From DATGMS01 sp040905145 (lineage in GTDB: Bacteria; Bacteroidota; Bacteroidia; Cytophagales; Cyclobacteriaceae), in contig JBBDSC010000231.1 of NCBI GenBank assembly GCA_040905145.1, positions 1-64,000 on the forward strand: DNA of 64,000 nucleotides, given 5' to 3'. The notes below the pieces were generated by a model. That model made no database searches and was not told the origin of the DNA. It saw only the letters and a list, made by a program, of their open reading frames with translations. The position numbers and the translations under genes are program-made. Of this stretch, positions 9,850 through 18,449 are shown one piece after another; within the stretch, counting starts at the first letter, position 1, and every line of letters starts with the position of its first letter.

Positions 9850-11358
9850 TTACTGATATAATCCAGTGTCTCCTTTTTCCCATAATTTCATGAGGTTTTT
9901 AACCAGCTCAGGTCGTTCTCCGGCTATGTTTTTTGTTTCCCATGGATCCATTTGATGGTCATATAATTCAATTGTCGGAACCTGATCCCTGAAATATTTG
10001 GTCAGCCTAAACCTGTCTGTCCTCATGGAAATGCCCTGGTTAAAATAACTAAAAGCCACATTTTCCCTTTTCGAATCGGCGCCTTCTCTGGTCAAAGTTA
10101 CCAGGCTCTGTCCATCCAGGGGAAAGTTCAATTTAATCCCGCACAATTCCATCAGGGTAGGATAGATATCGATAGAACTTACCACCTTATCCGGTGAAAT
10201 CACCTTGGCGGATATCCCCGGTGCCCTGATGATTAAGGGACTTCTCAGGGAGGTTTCGAAAAGGGTATGCTTACCCCATACCCGATGGTCACCCAAATGC
10301 CAGCCATGGTCCCCCCATAGGACGACAATAGTTTGATCCGACAGCCCGAGCCTTTCCAGTTCGTCCATCACTTTGCCAACCTGTGCATCTACATAGCTCA
10401 CCGAGGCATAATAGGCATGCCGGAGTTTTCTTGCGTAACCCTCGGAGAGCCGGTTTTCTAACCCCGCTTTTTCTTCTCCCAGCCTGTACTGGTTGAATTC
10501 CTCGCTGTTATGTAAGCTGGCCATATGGATATTTTCCGGAATATCCGGAACAGGGGAGAGGGGGATATCCGCTTCCTCATACAGGTCCCAGTATTTTTTT
10601 GGAGCTGTAAAAGGAAGATGGGGCTTGAAAAATCCCACTCCCATAAAAAAAGGTTGAGGGTTTTCAGCGAGCTCCTGTAGTTTTTCCATAGCCAAATCTG
10701 CCGTTAGACCGTCCGGATATCCCTGGTCAGAAACCTCTGCTTGCTCATAAGGCTTCACCTGATGCTTGTTGCTTTGACGGTTGGAACCATCGGCATATCC
10801 AAAAAAGGCATTCCAACCCGTGCCCCACTTCCCCGGATCAAAAAGCATTTCATCCCAACTATAGGGCAATTCCCATTTTGCCCCTTCTGGTTGCTCCTCA
10901 TATCCATACAATAATCCGTCTACTGAATGACTGATTTTCCCTATGCCTACGGTATGGTAGCCGTTTCTTCTAAAAAGATGCACAAAAGTCTCCGGAACCT
11001 TACCCTCCGGTTTGTTGGAAAGGAAATGCTCCATCGCTGAATTTTGGAGGTGCCGGGGAGTCCTTGGTAATAAACCGGTAAGCATACTGGCCCTGGAAGC
11101 CCCACAGGTTGGTACCTGTACATAGTGGCTTTGAAAAACAACGGCCTGATCTGCAAACTTGTCCATGGAAGGGGTTTTTATCATTTCATTCCCATAGGCC
11201 CCCAGTTCGGGCCGTAGGTCATCCACGGCTATAAATAGAACATTAAATTTTGGGTTTTTTTCATTGGGGTTTTTCTTAATAAATTTGGTCAGGGAAAATA
11301 ATATTCCCCAAATTAAAATAATCGTAATGGCGATTTGGGCCTGAATCGAAACTTTCAT
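9850..11358 (-). CDS. Iduronate-2-sulfatase-like sulfatase (S1 family)
   Basis: This 502-residue sulfatase has an N-terminal hydrophobic anchor or uncleaved signal (about 8-26), metal-binding IAVDDLRPELGAYG (Asp46, Asp47), the formylglycine motif CGASR at 85-89, and the C-terminal motif WGDHGWHLGDH, which is characteristic of iduronate-sulfatase-like enzymes. The second motif position is Ala instead of Pro, as is normal in this subgroup. It overlaps no neighbour but is closely packed (4 nt to the second sulfatase, 19 nt from the antiporter). The assignment is structural; iduronate itself need not be the substrate. Confidence 0.93.
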   Translation of the reverse strand: MKVSIQAQIAITIILIWGILFSLTKFIKKNPNEKNPKFNVLFIAVDDLRPELGAYGNEMIKTPSMDKFADQAVVFQSHYVQVPTCGASRASMLTGLLPRTPRHLQNSAMEHFLSNKPEGKVPETFVHLFRRNGYHTVGIGKISHSVDGLLYGYEEQPEGAKWELPYSWDEMLFDPGKWGTGWNAFFGYADGSNRQSNKHQVKPYEQAEVSDQGYPDGLTADLAMEKLQELAENPQPFFMGVGFFKPHLPFTAPKKYWDLYEEADIPLSPVPDIPENIHMASLHNSEEFNQYRLGEEKAGLENRLSEGYARKLRHAYYASVSYVDAQVGKVMDELERLGLSDQTIVVLWGDHGWHLGDHRVWGKHTLFETSLRSPLIIRAPGISAKVISPDKVVSSIDIYPTLMELCGIKLNFPLDGQSLVTLTREGADSKRENVAFSYFNQGISMRTDRFRLTKYFRDQVPTIELYDHQMDPWETKNIAGERPELVKNLMKLWEKGDTGLYQ

Positions 11359-11377
11359 GCAATTTTAAATAATACTT

Positions 11378-12613
11378 TCAAGAAATTCCTTTTGAAAAGA
11401 ACTTAAGGATTGGTCCTGTGGCGATACTTGATATTAAGGCCATAATTACCAGACCTATAAATATTTCTTCATTGATTAAATTACTTTCAAGTGCTATTAA
11501 AGCAAGAACAATATCCACACTTCCTCTGGAGTTCAGGCCAAAGCCGATGATAATAGAATCATTTTTATTCAAACCCGTGAACCTACTACCTAGAAATGTA
11601 CCAATTACTTTTGTAGAAACACCCAATACTACAATAATCAGTACAAGCAATGGATTAAAACCTTCAATGAAGTTGAGTTTAATCCCAATGGAAATAAAGA
11701 AAATAGGTGCAAAAATATTGTTAATAAACTGATATAAGATTTCTTTGGCTTTCTCTGGCATGTGTTCAGAGTCGCCAAGGGCCACACCCATTATAAATGC
11801 GCCAAATGTGCCGTGAATTCCAATATATTCTGTGAAAGATCCTGCAAAAAAGCAAAGAGCAAGGGAGATGGACAAAAAGCCTCCGGGCCAAGCCATTTTT
11901 TTATTTATCCATGGAAGCACTTTATTAATAAATGCCTTTCCCACAGTTAACATGATAAAGGTAAACACCAGTGTTAAAGCTATGGTAAGTATCACCCCCA
12001 TGCCTTCTGGACTATCTCCCTTAAGAGAAAGGATAACAGAAAAAATAATCCAGGCTAAAACATCGATTATCATTGCAGAACCGATCATCAATAGGCCTGA
12101 GTTAGTTTTAAACAATTCCAAGTCCATCAAAATACGTGCAATTACGGCTAGACCGGTAATGGAAATGGACAATCCAAAAAACAGGGCGTAAACCAATGGC
12201 TGATCACCGCTTAAGCCTAGTATTTCAGGAAAGGTTAGGGCAAAAGCAAATCCGGCTAAAAGAGGGGTGAATATAGAAAACAAGGCTATTTGAAGTGCCC
12301 GTTTTCCCTGGCTCCATACTACGTTGAGTTCAACCTCCAATCCTGCAATAAATAAAAGCGATACCACCGAAATTTGAACCAGTCCGTCGAGTACAATGGC
12401 AGAACCTCCTTCTGATGGAAACAGGAAAGTGAAAATATCCGGAAAAGCAAGTCCAAAAACAGTAGGACCTAAAATAATCCCAACTATAATTTCTCCAATG
12501 ACAGCTGGTTGTTTAAACTTTCGCGCCGTTTCAGCAAATATTCTTGCCATAGCAAGCATAATGGATAATTGCAATAGTAATTTTATTACTTCTGAATGAT
12601 TCAAGCTATCCAT
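11378..12613 (-). CDS. Cation:proton antiporter (CPA2, NapA/KefB-like)
   Basis: This 411-residue integral membrane protein has about 11-12 hydrophobic helices. It carries the CPA2 hallmark region AVIGEIIVGIILGPTVFG near the N-terminus and a conserved helix, MIGSAMIIDVLAWIIF, where the ion-binding acidic pair normally sits; here it reads Ile-Asp rather than Asp-Asp. The C-terminal TrkA-N/RCK domain of KefB/C is absent, so gating by NAD or glutathione is not expected. It follows the universal stress gene by 9 nt and precedes the sulfatase by 19 nt. The role is inferred as Na+ or K+/H+ exchange. Confidence 0.9.
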   Translation of the reverse strand: MDSLNHSEVIKLLLQLSIMLAMARIFAETARKFKQPAVIGEIIVGIILGPTVFGLAFPDIFTFLFPSEGGSAIVLDGLVQISVVSLLFIAGLEVELNVVWSQGKRALQIALFSIFTPLLAGFAFALTFPEILGLSGDQPLVYALFFGLSISITGLAVIARILMDLELFKTNSGLLMIGSAMIIDVLAWIIFSVILSLKGDSPEGMGVILTIALTLVFTFIMLTVGKAFINKVLPWINKKMAWPGGFLSISLALCFFAGSFTEYIGIHGTFGAFIMGVALGDSEHMPEKAKEILYQFINNIFAPIFFISIGIKLNFIEGFNPLLVLIIVVLGVSTKVIGTFLGSRFTGLNKNDSIIIGFGLNSRGSVDIVLALIALESNLINEEIFIGLVIMALISSIATGPILKFFSKGIS

Positions 12614-12622
12614 GAATATTGC

Positions 12623-13453
12623 CTATTTTTTTACAATTAAAATATTACAGGGAAGATTGATCAATAGCTCTTCTAAATCATGAGGAAAAAGTCTGTCAAA
12701 AAAATTGAGATTATTGTGCCCTCCTACTATCAGTAAATCAGCCTGGATATTTTCAGAAAATTTCGCAAGTTCTGTAGTCCATCTACCTGTACTAACCTTG
12801 ATGTTGATTTTAAGGCTTCCTGTATCAATGTTCTTTAAAATATTCTTTACATAGGCAATTTCTTGATTAACCAGGCTTTTCCGGAAGTTTGAAACCTCAT
12901 CCTTGCTTCCCTCTCCTGCAGTAGCCATTTGAAGACCATACATTTTTATTTCATTCAAAATAAAAACACGATTTGTGGTTTCCAGCTTACAAAATTCAAC
13001 AGCCCGGTTTATTACAAAAGGAGTCTGAGCCTGCTGTATCCCATTTATCACCACTTTTTTAAATGGCTTAGGGGAAGTGCCGGGTTCAATCAAAATTAAA
13101 ACAGAGCATTTGGCTTTTCTGATAATTTTTCTTGCTATAGATCCAAGATAGTAGGTAAATAGTACTTCCTTTTTTAGTGCTCCTGCCACTAAGAGATCAA
13201 CCCCTTCATTATTGCATATTTGAAGTATTTTCTTGGCAGGTTTACCTTTTCTCCAAATGATCTTAATTTCTTCTTTGTTTATCTTATGCCTTTCCAAAAG
13301 TGAATCCAAAAACTCTTTATTCTCTTCAGATTCCTCTCCAATATTAATAAGTAACAATAATGCCTGATGAATGTCTTTTATTCTTTTTACCTCACAAATT
13401 AAAGCTTCAATGGTTGGGGAAAAGGCTATCGCAAGGGCTATCTTTTTGTACAT
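12623..13453 (-). CDS. Tandem universal stress protein
   Basis: Two UspA-like domains lie in one 276-residue polypeptide: about 1-130 (KKIALAIAFS to CSVLILIEPG) and about 140-276 (FKKVVINGI to CNILIVKK). Each ends with the usual beta strand after a Gly-rich segment, but the ATP-binding Gly-x2-Gly-x9-Gly-Ser pattern is degraded in both. I use the ATG at 13453 instead of the in-frame TTG at 13459. USP-antiporter pairs recur in bacteria, and the Usp may regulate the transporter; here that is inference from the 9-nt spacing. Confidence 0.88.
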   Translation of the reverse strand: MYKKIALAIAFSPTIEALICEVKRIKDIHQALLLLINIGEESEENKEFLDSLLERHKINKEEIKIIWRKGKPAKKILQICNNEGVDLLVAGALKKEVLFTYYLGSIARKIIRKAKCSVLILIEPGTSPKPFKKVVINGIQQAQTPFVINRAVEFCKLETTNRVFILNEIKMYGLQMATAGEGSKDEVSNFRKSLVNQEIAYVKNILKNIDTGSLKINIKVSTGRWTTELAKFSENIQADLLIVGGHNNLNFFDRLFPHDLEELLINLPCNILIVKK

Positions 13454-13648
13454 AAACAAGCTTGAATTTGAATAGGATCTTTCAAAGTAGAAAAAAAGGG
13501 TTATAAAGTCAATTTTCTTACCAAATATACCAAGCAGAAAAACCCAGGTTAAGGGTATTCATGGATATAAGGGTTAAAATGAATTTCAGAAATAAGAAAG
13601 AAATTTTGCTGTTGCCATCACGGACCAATCACAGGATGAATTAATATC

Positions 13649-13676
13649 AAAAAATACCTGATACAGGGTATTTTTT
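13649..13676. promoter_or_regulatory. Palindrome in a divergent promoter region
   Basis: Arms 13649-13658 and 13667-13676 form a perfect 10-bp inverted repeat (AAAAAATACC / GGTATTTTTT) with an 8-nt spacer. It sits between the divergent stress-protein and 80-residue genes and touches the -33 region of the latter, which fits an operator better than a terminator. Confidence 0.4.
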
Positions 13677-13701
13677 TGATGAAGTATAATCTTTACATTT
13701 G
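13671..13701 (+). promoter_or_regulatory. Predicted Bacteroidota promoter for the 80-residue gene
   Basis: The -7 element TACATTTG at 13694-13701 matches TAnnTTTG exactly. A T-rich -33 (TTTT 19 nt upstream, or TTTG at 13675-13678 with a short 15-nt spacer) precedes it. The ATG follows 23 nt downstream. Confidence 0.45.
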
Positions 13702-13724
13702 AGACACAATCCTTATTTACTGAT

Positions 13725-13967
13725 ATGAAATTCTTTTATTTAGGCATAAGTAAGAATCCTTTAGAGGTGAGTGAGGTTCATAGGAATAATTGTCCTCAAC
13801 TACCTTCTATGTTAAACCGTACCTATCTTGGTTCATTTAACAATGCAAAAGAAGCATTAAGAAATGCTAAAGGAAAGAAAGAAAATGTGACTATTTGTTC
13901 TGAATGTTGTCAAAAAGAAATGTCCTCAGTTGCTTTTTTCAATCCGGTAGGCGTTGAGGAGCAATAA
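13725..13967 (+). CDS. Small Cys/His protein of unknown function
   Basis: This 80-residue protein has the layout EVHRNNCPQLP (His19, Cys23), then NRTYLGSFNNAKEALRNAK, then ICSECC (Cys58, Cys61, Cys62). I recall small bacterial hypothetical proteins with this same His-x3-Cys, NRxYLGxF and Cys-x2-Cys order, so it is probably a real metal-binding mini-domain. No signal peptide is visible. It is transcribed divergently from the stress protein gene and has its own promoter. Function unknown. Confidence 0.7.
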   Translation: MKFFYLGISKNPLEVSEVHRNNCPQLPSMLNRTYLGSFNNAKEALRNAKGKKENVTICSECCQKEMSSVAFFNPVGVEEQ

Positions 13968-13975
13968 CTTCTGTC

Positions 13976-13999
13976 CCCAACTTCCCAACTTCAACATTT
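13976..13999. repeat. Two and a half 8-nt tandem units
   Basis: CCCAACTT occurs twice in direct contact (13976-13983, 13984-13991), followed by the diverged CAACATTT (13992-13999). It fills the gap between convergent genes and resembles one arm of the larger intergenic repeats elsewhere in the window. Confidence 0.55.
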
Positions 14000-14033
14000 C
14001 TACCTTCAAGTCAGCCAGTTATTATTTCAAGAA

Positions 14034-15302
14034 TCAATTCTTCGGGCTTTTTTTCTTCAACTTTATTACCGTTATCTCGGGCCATATTCCCACTCTTCCC
14101 GCAAAGGCATGGAAACCAAAACCCCTGTTCACATAAAGAAATCTGCCCGCTTGTTCCGCTAGTCCTGCCCAATTAGGATAACGGTACTTTGCAGGGCTCC
14201 ACCGTATTACGGGCGTTTCTATACCCATTTGCATCCCGTGGGTATGTCCGGACAAGGTCAGGTGGATATTAGAGGGATGGTGTTTTACCACTTCCTCCCA
14301 ATGAGAGGGATCATGGGACAGTAGAATTTTAAAGTCTTTTTCATTTACTCCTATCAATGCTTTTTCCAAATCCCCCTTGGATTTAAACCCTACACCCCAG
14401 TTTTCCACTCCAAGAAGTTGGATTTTCTCCCCATCTTTTTCTATGGTCACATGCTCATCAAGCAATAGTCTGTAATCTAAGCTATTATGTTGTGCTTTGA
14501 GCGCATTGAAATTTTTGGTTTTATCTTCTGCAGTGGGCCAATGGATATAATCTCCATAGTCATGGTTTCCCAATATGGAATACTGGCCATATAGAGCTTT
14601 TATTTCTTTAAACTGCGCCAATAGTGGTTCAATTTCATCCGCTGTTCGATTGACCAAATCCCCGGTAAAGACAAACAAGTCTGATTTTTGGGCCTTTGCC
14701 AAATCGATGCCCCTTTGTACCGCCTGGTAATCCTTAAAACTCCCGGCGTGGACATCCGATATTTGGGTAATGGTAAAGCCGTCAAAAGCTTCCGGAAGAT
14801 CTTCAAAATAAAGGGTTTCTTTAATTACTTTAAAATTATATTTTCCTCTTGTAATTCCATAAACAAAGCTTAGAAAAGGGAAAGCCGCAATCAACAAAGC
14901 AAGTTGGCTGACAAATTTTCTTCTACCTGGAATTAATCGGCTTCCATTGGGAGAGTTGTTTGTAAAAAAATTGACTCCTCCTGTAAGTCCTCTGAAAATA
15001 TCCTCCCCGAAAAGAAAGAATATAACGGTCAGTTGGGTAATGGTGACAGTCAGTAAAATATTTAGGACTGATTGGGATTTCGAGGAAATTTCACCTGCCT
15101 GAACTATGGTTAAAAAGTTAAGCATCAAATAGAGGATATACACCCCAAAAACAAACCAGTAGGCAACATAAAAATTTGTTTTTTCTATTGGACCTTCCCA
15201 ATCCGATAGGATTGTTTTTAAGGCTTGGAAAACATACCAACTTAAAAAAAGGGAAATTAGGAAGAGGAGGATTAAGAAGATAATTGATCCGAAATTGTTC
15301 AT
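14034..15302 (-). CDS. Membrane-anchored metallophosphoesterase (YkuE-like)
   Basis: The 422-residue protein has four or five membrane segments in residues 5-150, then a calcineurin-like phosphoesterase domain with the full metal-binding set: SDVH (Asp183, His185), GDLVN (214-218), GNHD (245-248), His330 and SGHTHG (351-356). The twin-arginine-like GRRKF at 126-130 before a hydrophobic stretch is seen in related proteins. Homologues are linked to envelope lipid or UDP-sugar hydrolysis, but the substrate here is unknown. It stands alone, with no close co-directional neighbour. Confidence 0.9.
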   Translation of the reverse strand: MNNFGSIIFLILLFLISLFLSWYVFQALKTILSDWEGPIEKTNFYVAYWFVFGVYILYLMLNFLTIVQAGEISSKSQSVLNILLTVTITQLTVIFFLFGEDIFRGLTGGVNFFTNNSPNGSRLIPGRRKFVSQLALLIAAFPFLSFVYGITRGKYNFKVIKETLYFEDLPEAFDGFTITQISDVHAGSFKDYQAVQRGIDLAKAQKSDLFVFTGDLVNRTADEIEPLLAQFKEIKALYGQYSILGNHDYGDYIHWPTAEDKTKNFNALKAQHNSLDYRLLLDEHVTIEKDGEKIQLLGVENWGVGFKSKGDLEKALIGVNEKDFKILLSHDPSHWEEVVKHHPSNIHLTLSGHTHGMQMGIETPVIRWSPAKYRYPNWAGLAEQAGRFLYVNRGFGFHAFAGRVGIWPEITVIKLKKKSPKN

Positions 15303-15373
15303 TTAGATAAGTTTGAGTAAATATCTAATCGGATTTCTCCAAAAAAAGTTTGGATTTAAAGTCAAAATCTTAA

Positions 15374-15419
15374 AAAAGTTGTCGCCTGATCACTTGAGAG
15401 GAATCAGGCAGCAACTTTT
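15374..15419 (-). terminator. Intrinsic terminator of the S9 peptidase gene
   Basis: Arms 15374-15390 and 15403-15419 pair over 15 of 17 positions, with one 2-nt internal mismatch and a 12-nt loop. An A-run (15372-15377) gives U residues at the end of the minus-strand transcript. It is 37 nt past the peptidase stop. Confidence 0.8.
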
Positions 15420-15455
15420 ATTCTGCTAAAGCTAAATCAAAGAACAAAATGATGA

Positions 15456-17522
15456 TCAATTCATTTTCCCGGCCAAATCCATGATAAAAGTATATTCCAG
15501 GGCCAATTCTTTCAAAGCTTTGAACCTTCCCGAAGCACCGCCATGTCCGGCATCCATATTGGTATGGAGCAATAGTTTATTGTCGTCGGTTTTCAATTCC
15601 CGAAGTTTGGCGACCCACTTTGTGGGTTCCCAATATTGTACTTGGCTATCGTGAAGCCCTGAGGTGACCAATAAATGGGGATAATCTTTGGCTTTCACAT
15701 TATCATAAGGGGAATAGGAAAGCATCAAATCATAGTATTCCTTGTTCTTTGGGTTGCCCCATTCATCAAATTCCCCTGTGGTCAATGGGATACTTTCATC
15801 AAGCATCGTGGTTACCACATCCACAAAAGGAACGGCAGCGATAACCCCTTTGTATAAGCTTGATTTTAGGTTCATGACCGCGCCCATGAGTAATCCTCCC
15901 GCACTTCCGCCCATGGCATAGAGATTTTCGGGACTGGTGTATTGGTGCTTGATAAGGTATTCCGAACAGGCGATAAAATCTGTAAAAGTATTCATCTTGT
16001 TCAACATTTTACCCCCATCATACCAATGTCTTCCCATTTCCTGTCCCCCTCGGATATGGGCGATCGCAAAGACAAAGCCCCTGTCGAGCAGACTGAGTCT
16101 GCTCGGGCTGAAAACTGCATCCGTACTATGTCCATATGATCCGTAGGCATATTGAAGTAAGGGATTGCTCCCGTCTTTATGGAAAAGCGCTTTTTTGTAT
16201 ACCAAAGACATGGGGACCAGTGTTCCATCTTTTGCGGTGGCCCAGATTCTTTCAGATAAATACTCCCCTGGGCAGTAACCTCCTACGATTTCCTGCCGTT
16301 TTAGTAGCACCTTTTCGCGGGTGTTCATGTCATAATCATACGTGGAAGCAGGTGTGGTAAGGGAATTGTAACCAAAACGGAGAATTTTACTGTCAAATTC
16401 CGGATTATGCCCAATCCAGGCAGAATAAGCCGATTCGTCAAATTCTATATAATGGGTTATTGTTCCGTCCCAGGACCGGATTTGAATCCTGTTTAATCCA
16501 TTGAACCTTTCATCCAGTACCAAAAAATCCTTGAACACCTCAAATCCCTCTAATAAGACATCTTTTTGGTGCGGGATGACATCCGCCCAGTTTTCTTTTC
16601 CGGGGGAAGTGACCGGAGTTTTCACCAATTTGAAATTACTCGCTTGCTGATCATTGGTAAGGATGAGGAAGTCATTTTCATAATGTTCCACCGCATATTC
16701 CAAATCCCTTATTCTTTCCTGTACCAAAGTCGCTTTTTCATCAGGCTCGTTGGCACGGATAAACCTATATTCTGAAGAAACAGTACTTTGGGAATTGATA
16801 AATATATACTCCCTGGATTTTGATTTACTGACAGAGCAGGTAAAAGTTTCATCATCCTCCTGAAAGATCAAAACATCCTCTTCTTGGGGCGTGCCCAGTT
16901 TGTGCTTGTAAATCTGGAATGAGCGGAGTGTATCGGGATCCTGCCTGGAGTAGAAAAGAGTTTGGTTGTCATTGGCCCAGGTAAAGTTGCCAGTGACTGA
17001 CGAGATTTCATCTGTAGAAAATTCTCCGGTCAATAGATCCTTGAACCTGATATTATAAACCCTACGTCCTATATTGTCCTGGGAAAAGGCCAATAAACGT
17101 TGGTTGGAAGCTACAACTACCGCCCCGATATTCAGGTATTCCTGATCTAAGGCCAATAGGTTGATGTCAAGTATGATTTCTTCGGGAGCATCTAAGCTGC
17201 CTTTTTTTCGACAGAAAACCGGGTATTCACCACCTTTTTCAAATTTGATGTAATAGTAAAAGCCATCTTTGAGGTAGGGGACACTTTCATCCTCCTCCTT
17301 GATTCTGCCCTTCATTTCCTGAAAAAGCTTTTCCTGAAATTCTTCGGTATGTTTTAATTCTTTCTTTAAAAAGTCATTTTCTTCATTGAGGTATTGGATT
17401 ACCTCTGGATTGCTGCGGTCATTTAACCAATAATATTTATCTGTTCTTGTATGTCCATGGCGGATGATATCTTGAGGTATTTGCTTAGCTAAGGGAGCGT
17501 TGATTAATGTAAGTTCTGTCAT
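15456..17522 (-). CDS. S9 family peptidase, oligopeptidase B-like
   Basis: This 688-residue serine peptidase has an N-terminal seven-blade propeller (about 75-410) and a C-terminal alpha/beta hydrolase domain. The catalytic triad is visible: Ser540 in GGSAGG, Asp624 in SGLHDSQVQYWEP, His659 in DAGHGG. The start TDKYYWLNDRSNPEVIQYL is typical of oligopeptidase B, which cleaves short peptides after Arg or Lys. No signal peptide is apparent, so it is probably cytoplasmic. It is a single-gene unit with a clear terminator. Length matches the family. Confidence 0.94.
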   Translation of the reverse strand: MTELTLINAPLAKQIPQDIIRHGHTRTDKYYWLNDRSNPEVIQYLNEENDFLKKELKHTEEFQEKLFQEMKGRIKEEDESVPYLKDGFYYYIKFEKGGEYPVFCRKKGSLDAPEEIILDINLLALDQEYLNIGAVVVASNQRLLAFSQDNIGRRVYNIRFKDLLTGEFSTDEISSVTGNFTWANDNQTLFYSRQDPDTLRSFQIYKHKLGTPQEEDVLIFQEDDETFTCSVSKSKSREYIFINSQSTVSSEYRFIRANEPDEKATLVQERIRDLEYAVEHYENDFLILTNDQQASNFKLVKTPVTSPGKENWADVIPHQKDVLLEGFEVFKDFLVLDERFNGLNRIQIRSWDGTITHYIEFDESAYSAWIGHNPEFDSKILRFGYNSLTTPASTYDYDMNTREKVLLKRQEIVGGYCPGEYLSERIWATAKDGTLVPMSLVYKKALFHKDGSNPLLQYAYGSYGHSTDAVFSPSRLSLLDRGFVFAIAHIRGGQEMGRHWYDGGKMLNKMNTFTDFIACSEYLIKHQYTSPENLYAMGGSAGGLLMGAVMNLKSSLYKGVIAAVPFVDVVTTMLDESIPLTTGEFDEWGNPKNKEYYDLMLSYSPYDNVKAKDYPHLLVTSGLHDSQVQYWEPTKWVAKLRELKTDDNKLLLHTNMDAGHGGASGRFKALKELALEYTFIMDLAGKMN

Positions 17523-17711
17523 GCTTATTCAAATCGTTCTTTAATTCAAGGTGTAAACAAGCTATAAAATCAAATAAGTTCACGGAAGCATTGCAAAAAA
17601 AAAATTGAACCTGATTAGTTTCAGCCATGAGCTCATTTAAAGATTCTTTACTGCCTTTAGAATAACACTGTAAGCTATTCTTTGGAAAAGACTTCAATTT
17701 AGCAGAAAAGC

Positions 17712-17742
17712 AAAAAGCAGTTTACTTAAGAAACTGCTTTTT
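17712..17742 (-). terminator. Intrinsic terminator after carbonic anhydrase
   Basis: A perfect 12-bp stem (17712-17723 and 17731-17742) with a 7-nt loop lies 21 nt past the carbonic anhydrase stop. The stem is flanked by A and T runs, so it could work in both directions. No other gene is seen in 17523-17763. Confidence 0.8.
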
Positions 17743-17763
17743 ATTACTTGATCACTTTATCAA

Positions 17764-18402
17764 TCATTCAGACAGGATTTCTTTAATAAATTCCACCTCA
17801 CCCGTATCCACATCATAATACCCCCCAGTAATGCCTATCTCTCCTGCATCCAAGAGTCCTTTCAGCAGAGGGCTTTCTTCTACAATCTTATCCATTGTAT
17901 GGAGTACATTGTGGTATTCCACTGCCTTTGCAAATGCCAGATCAGTATTTTCTGCTTCCGGCATCTCCGCACGTACTTCATCCACCGACACATGTATCTT
18001 TTCAAGTAAACCGGTTAGATGGCCCAATTTTACCCCTGAACAAGCACCTTTGATCGCACCACATTTGCTGTGCCCCAACACCACAATCAATTTTGACCCG
18101 GCTAATTTACAGGCAAATTCCATGCTGCCCAGAATATCATTGTTCAGTACATTCCCCGCAATCCTAACGCTGAAAATATCGCCTAAGCCTTGATCAAATA
18201 CCAATTCTGCGGATGTTCTGCTATCAATGCAACTCAATACAATGGCAAAGGGAAATTGTCCATCCTTGGTGTCGTTTACCTGTTCCAGTAGGTTTCTGTT
18301 TATCTTTAAGTTGTTAATAAACCGTTGATTGCCTTCCTTTAATATTCCCAAGGCCTTGGCGGGGGTGATAGTGGCCTGGGTTTCTGCGGTATGTGCTCTC
18401 AT
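17764..18402 (-). CDS. Beta-class carbonic anhydrase
   Basis: This 212-residue enzyme interconverts CO2 and bicarbonate. Zinc ligands and the catalytic dyad are present: Cys58, Asp60 and Arg62 in CIDSRTSAE, then His111 and Cys114 in LGHSKCGAIKGA. No signal peptide is visible, so it is cytoplasmic. The gene follows the SulP transporter by 47 nt on the same strand. This pairing is widespread and implies that imported bicarbonate is equilibrated by the enzyme, or that CO2 is trapped for carboxylation reactions. Confidence 0.95.
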   Translation of the reverse strand: MRAHTAETQATITPAKALGILKEGNQRFINNLKINRNLLEQVNDTKDGQFPFAIVLSCIDSRTSAELVFDQGLGDIFSVRIAGNVLNNDILGSMEFACKLAGSKLIVVLGHSKCGAIKGACSGVKLGHLTGLLEKIHVSVDEVRAEMPEAENTDLAFAKAVEYHNVLHTMDKIVEESPLLKGLLDAGEIGITGGYYDVDTGEVEFIKEILSE

Positions 18403-18449
18403 TTATTTTTTATTTTATCTTGTTTACTCTCTTTATCTCAATTTATTTC

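Noticed and set aside
17485..17697. Possible 70-codon minus-strand gene before the S9 peptidase
   Set aside because: It overlaps the peptidase start, has no recognisable composition, and sits in the peptidase leader.
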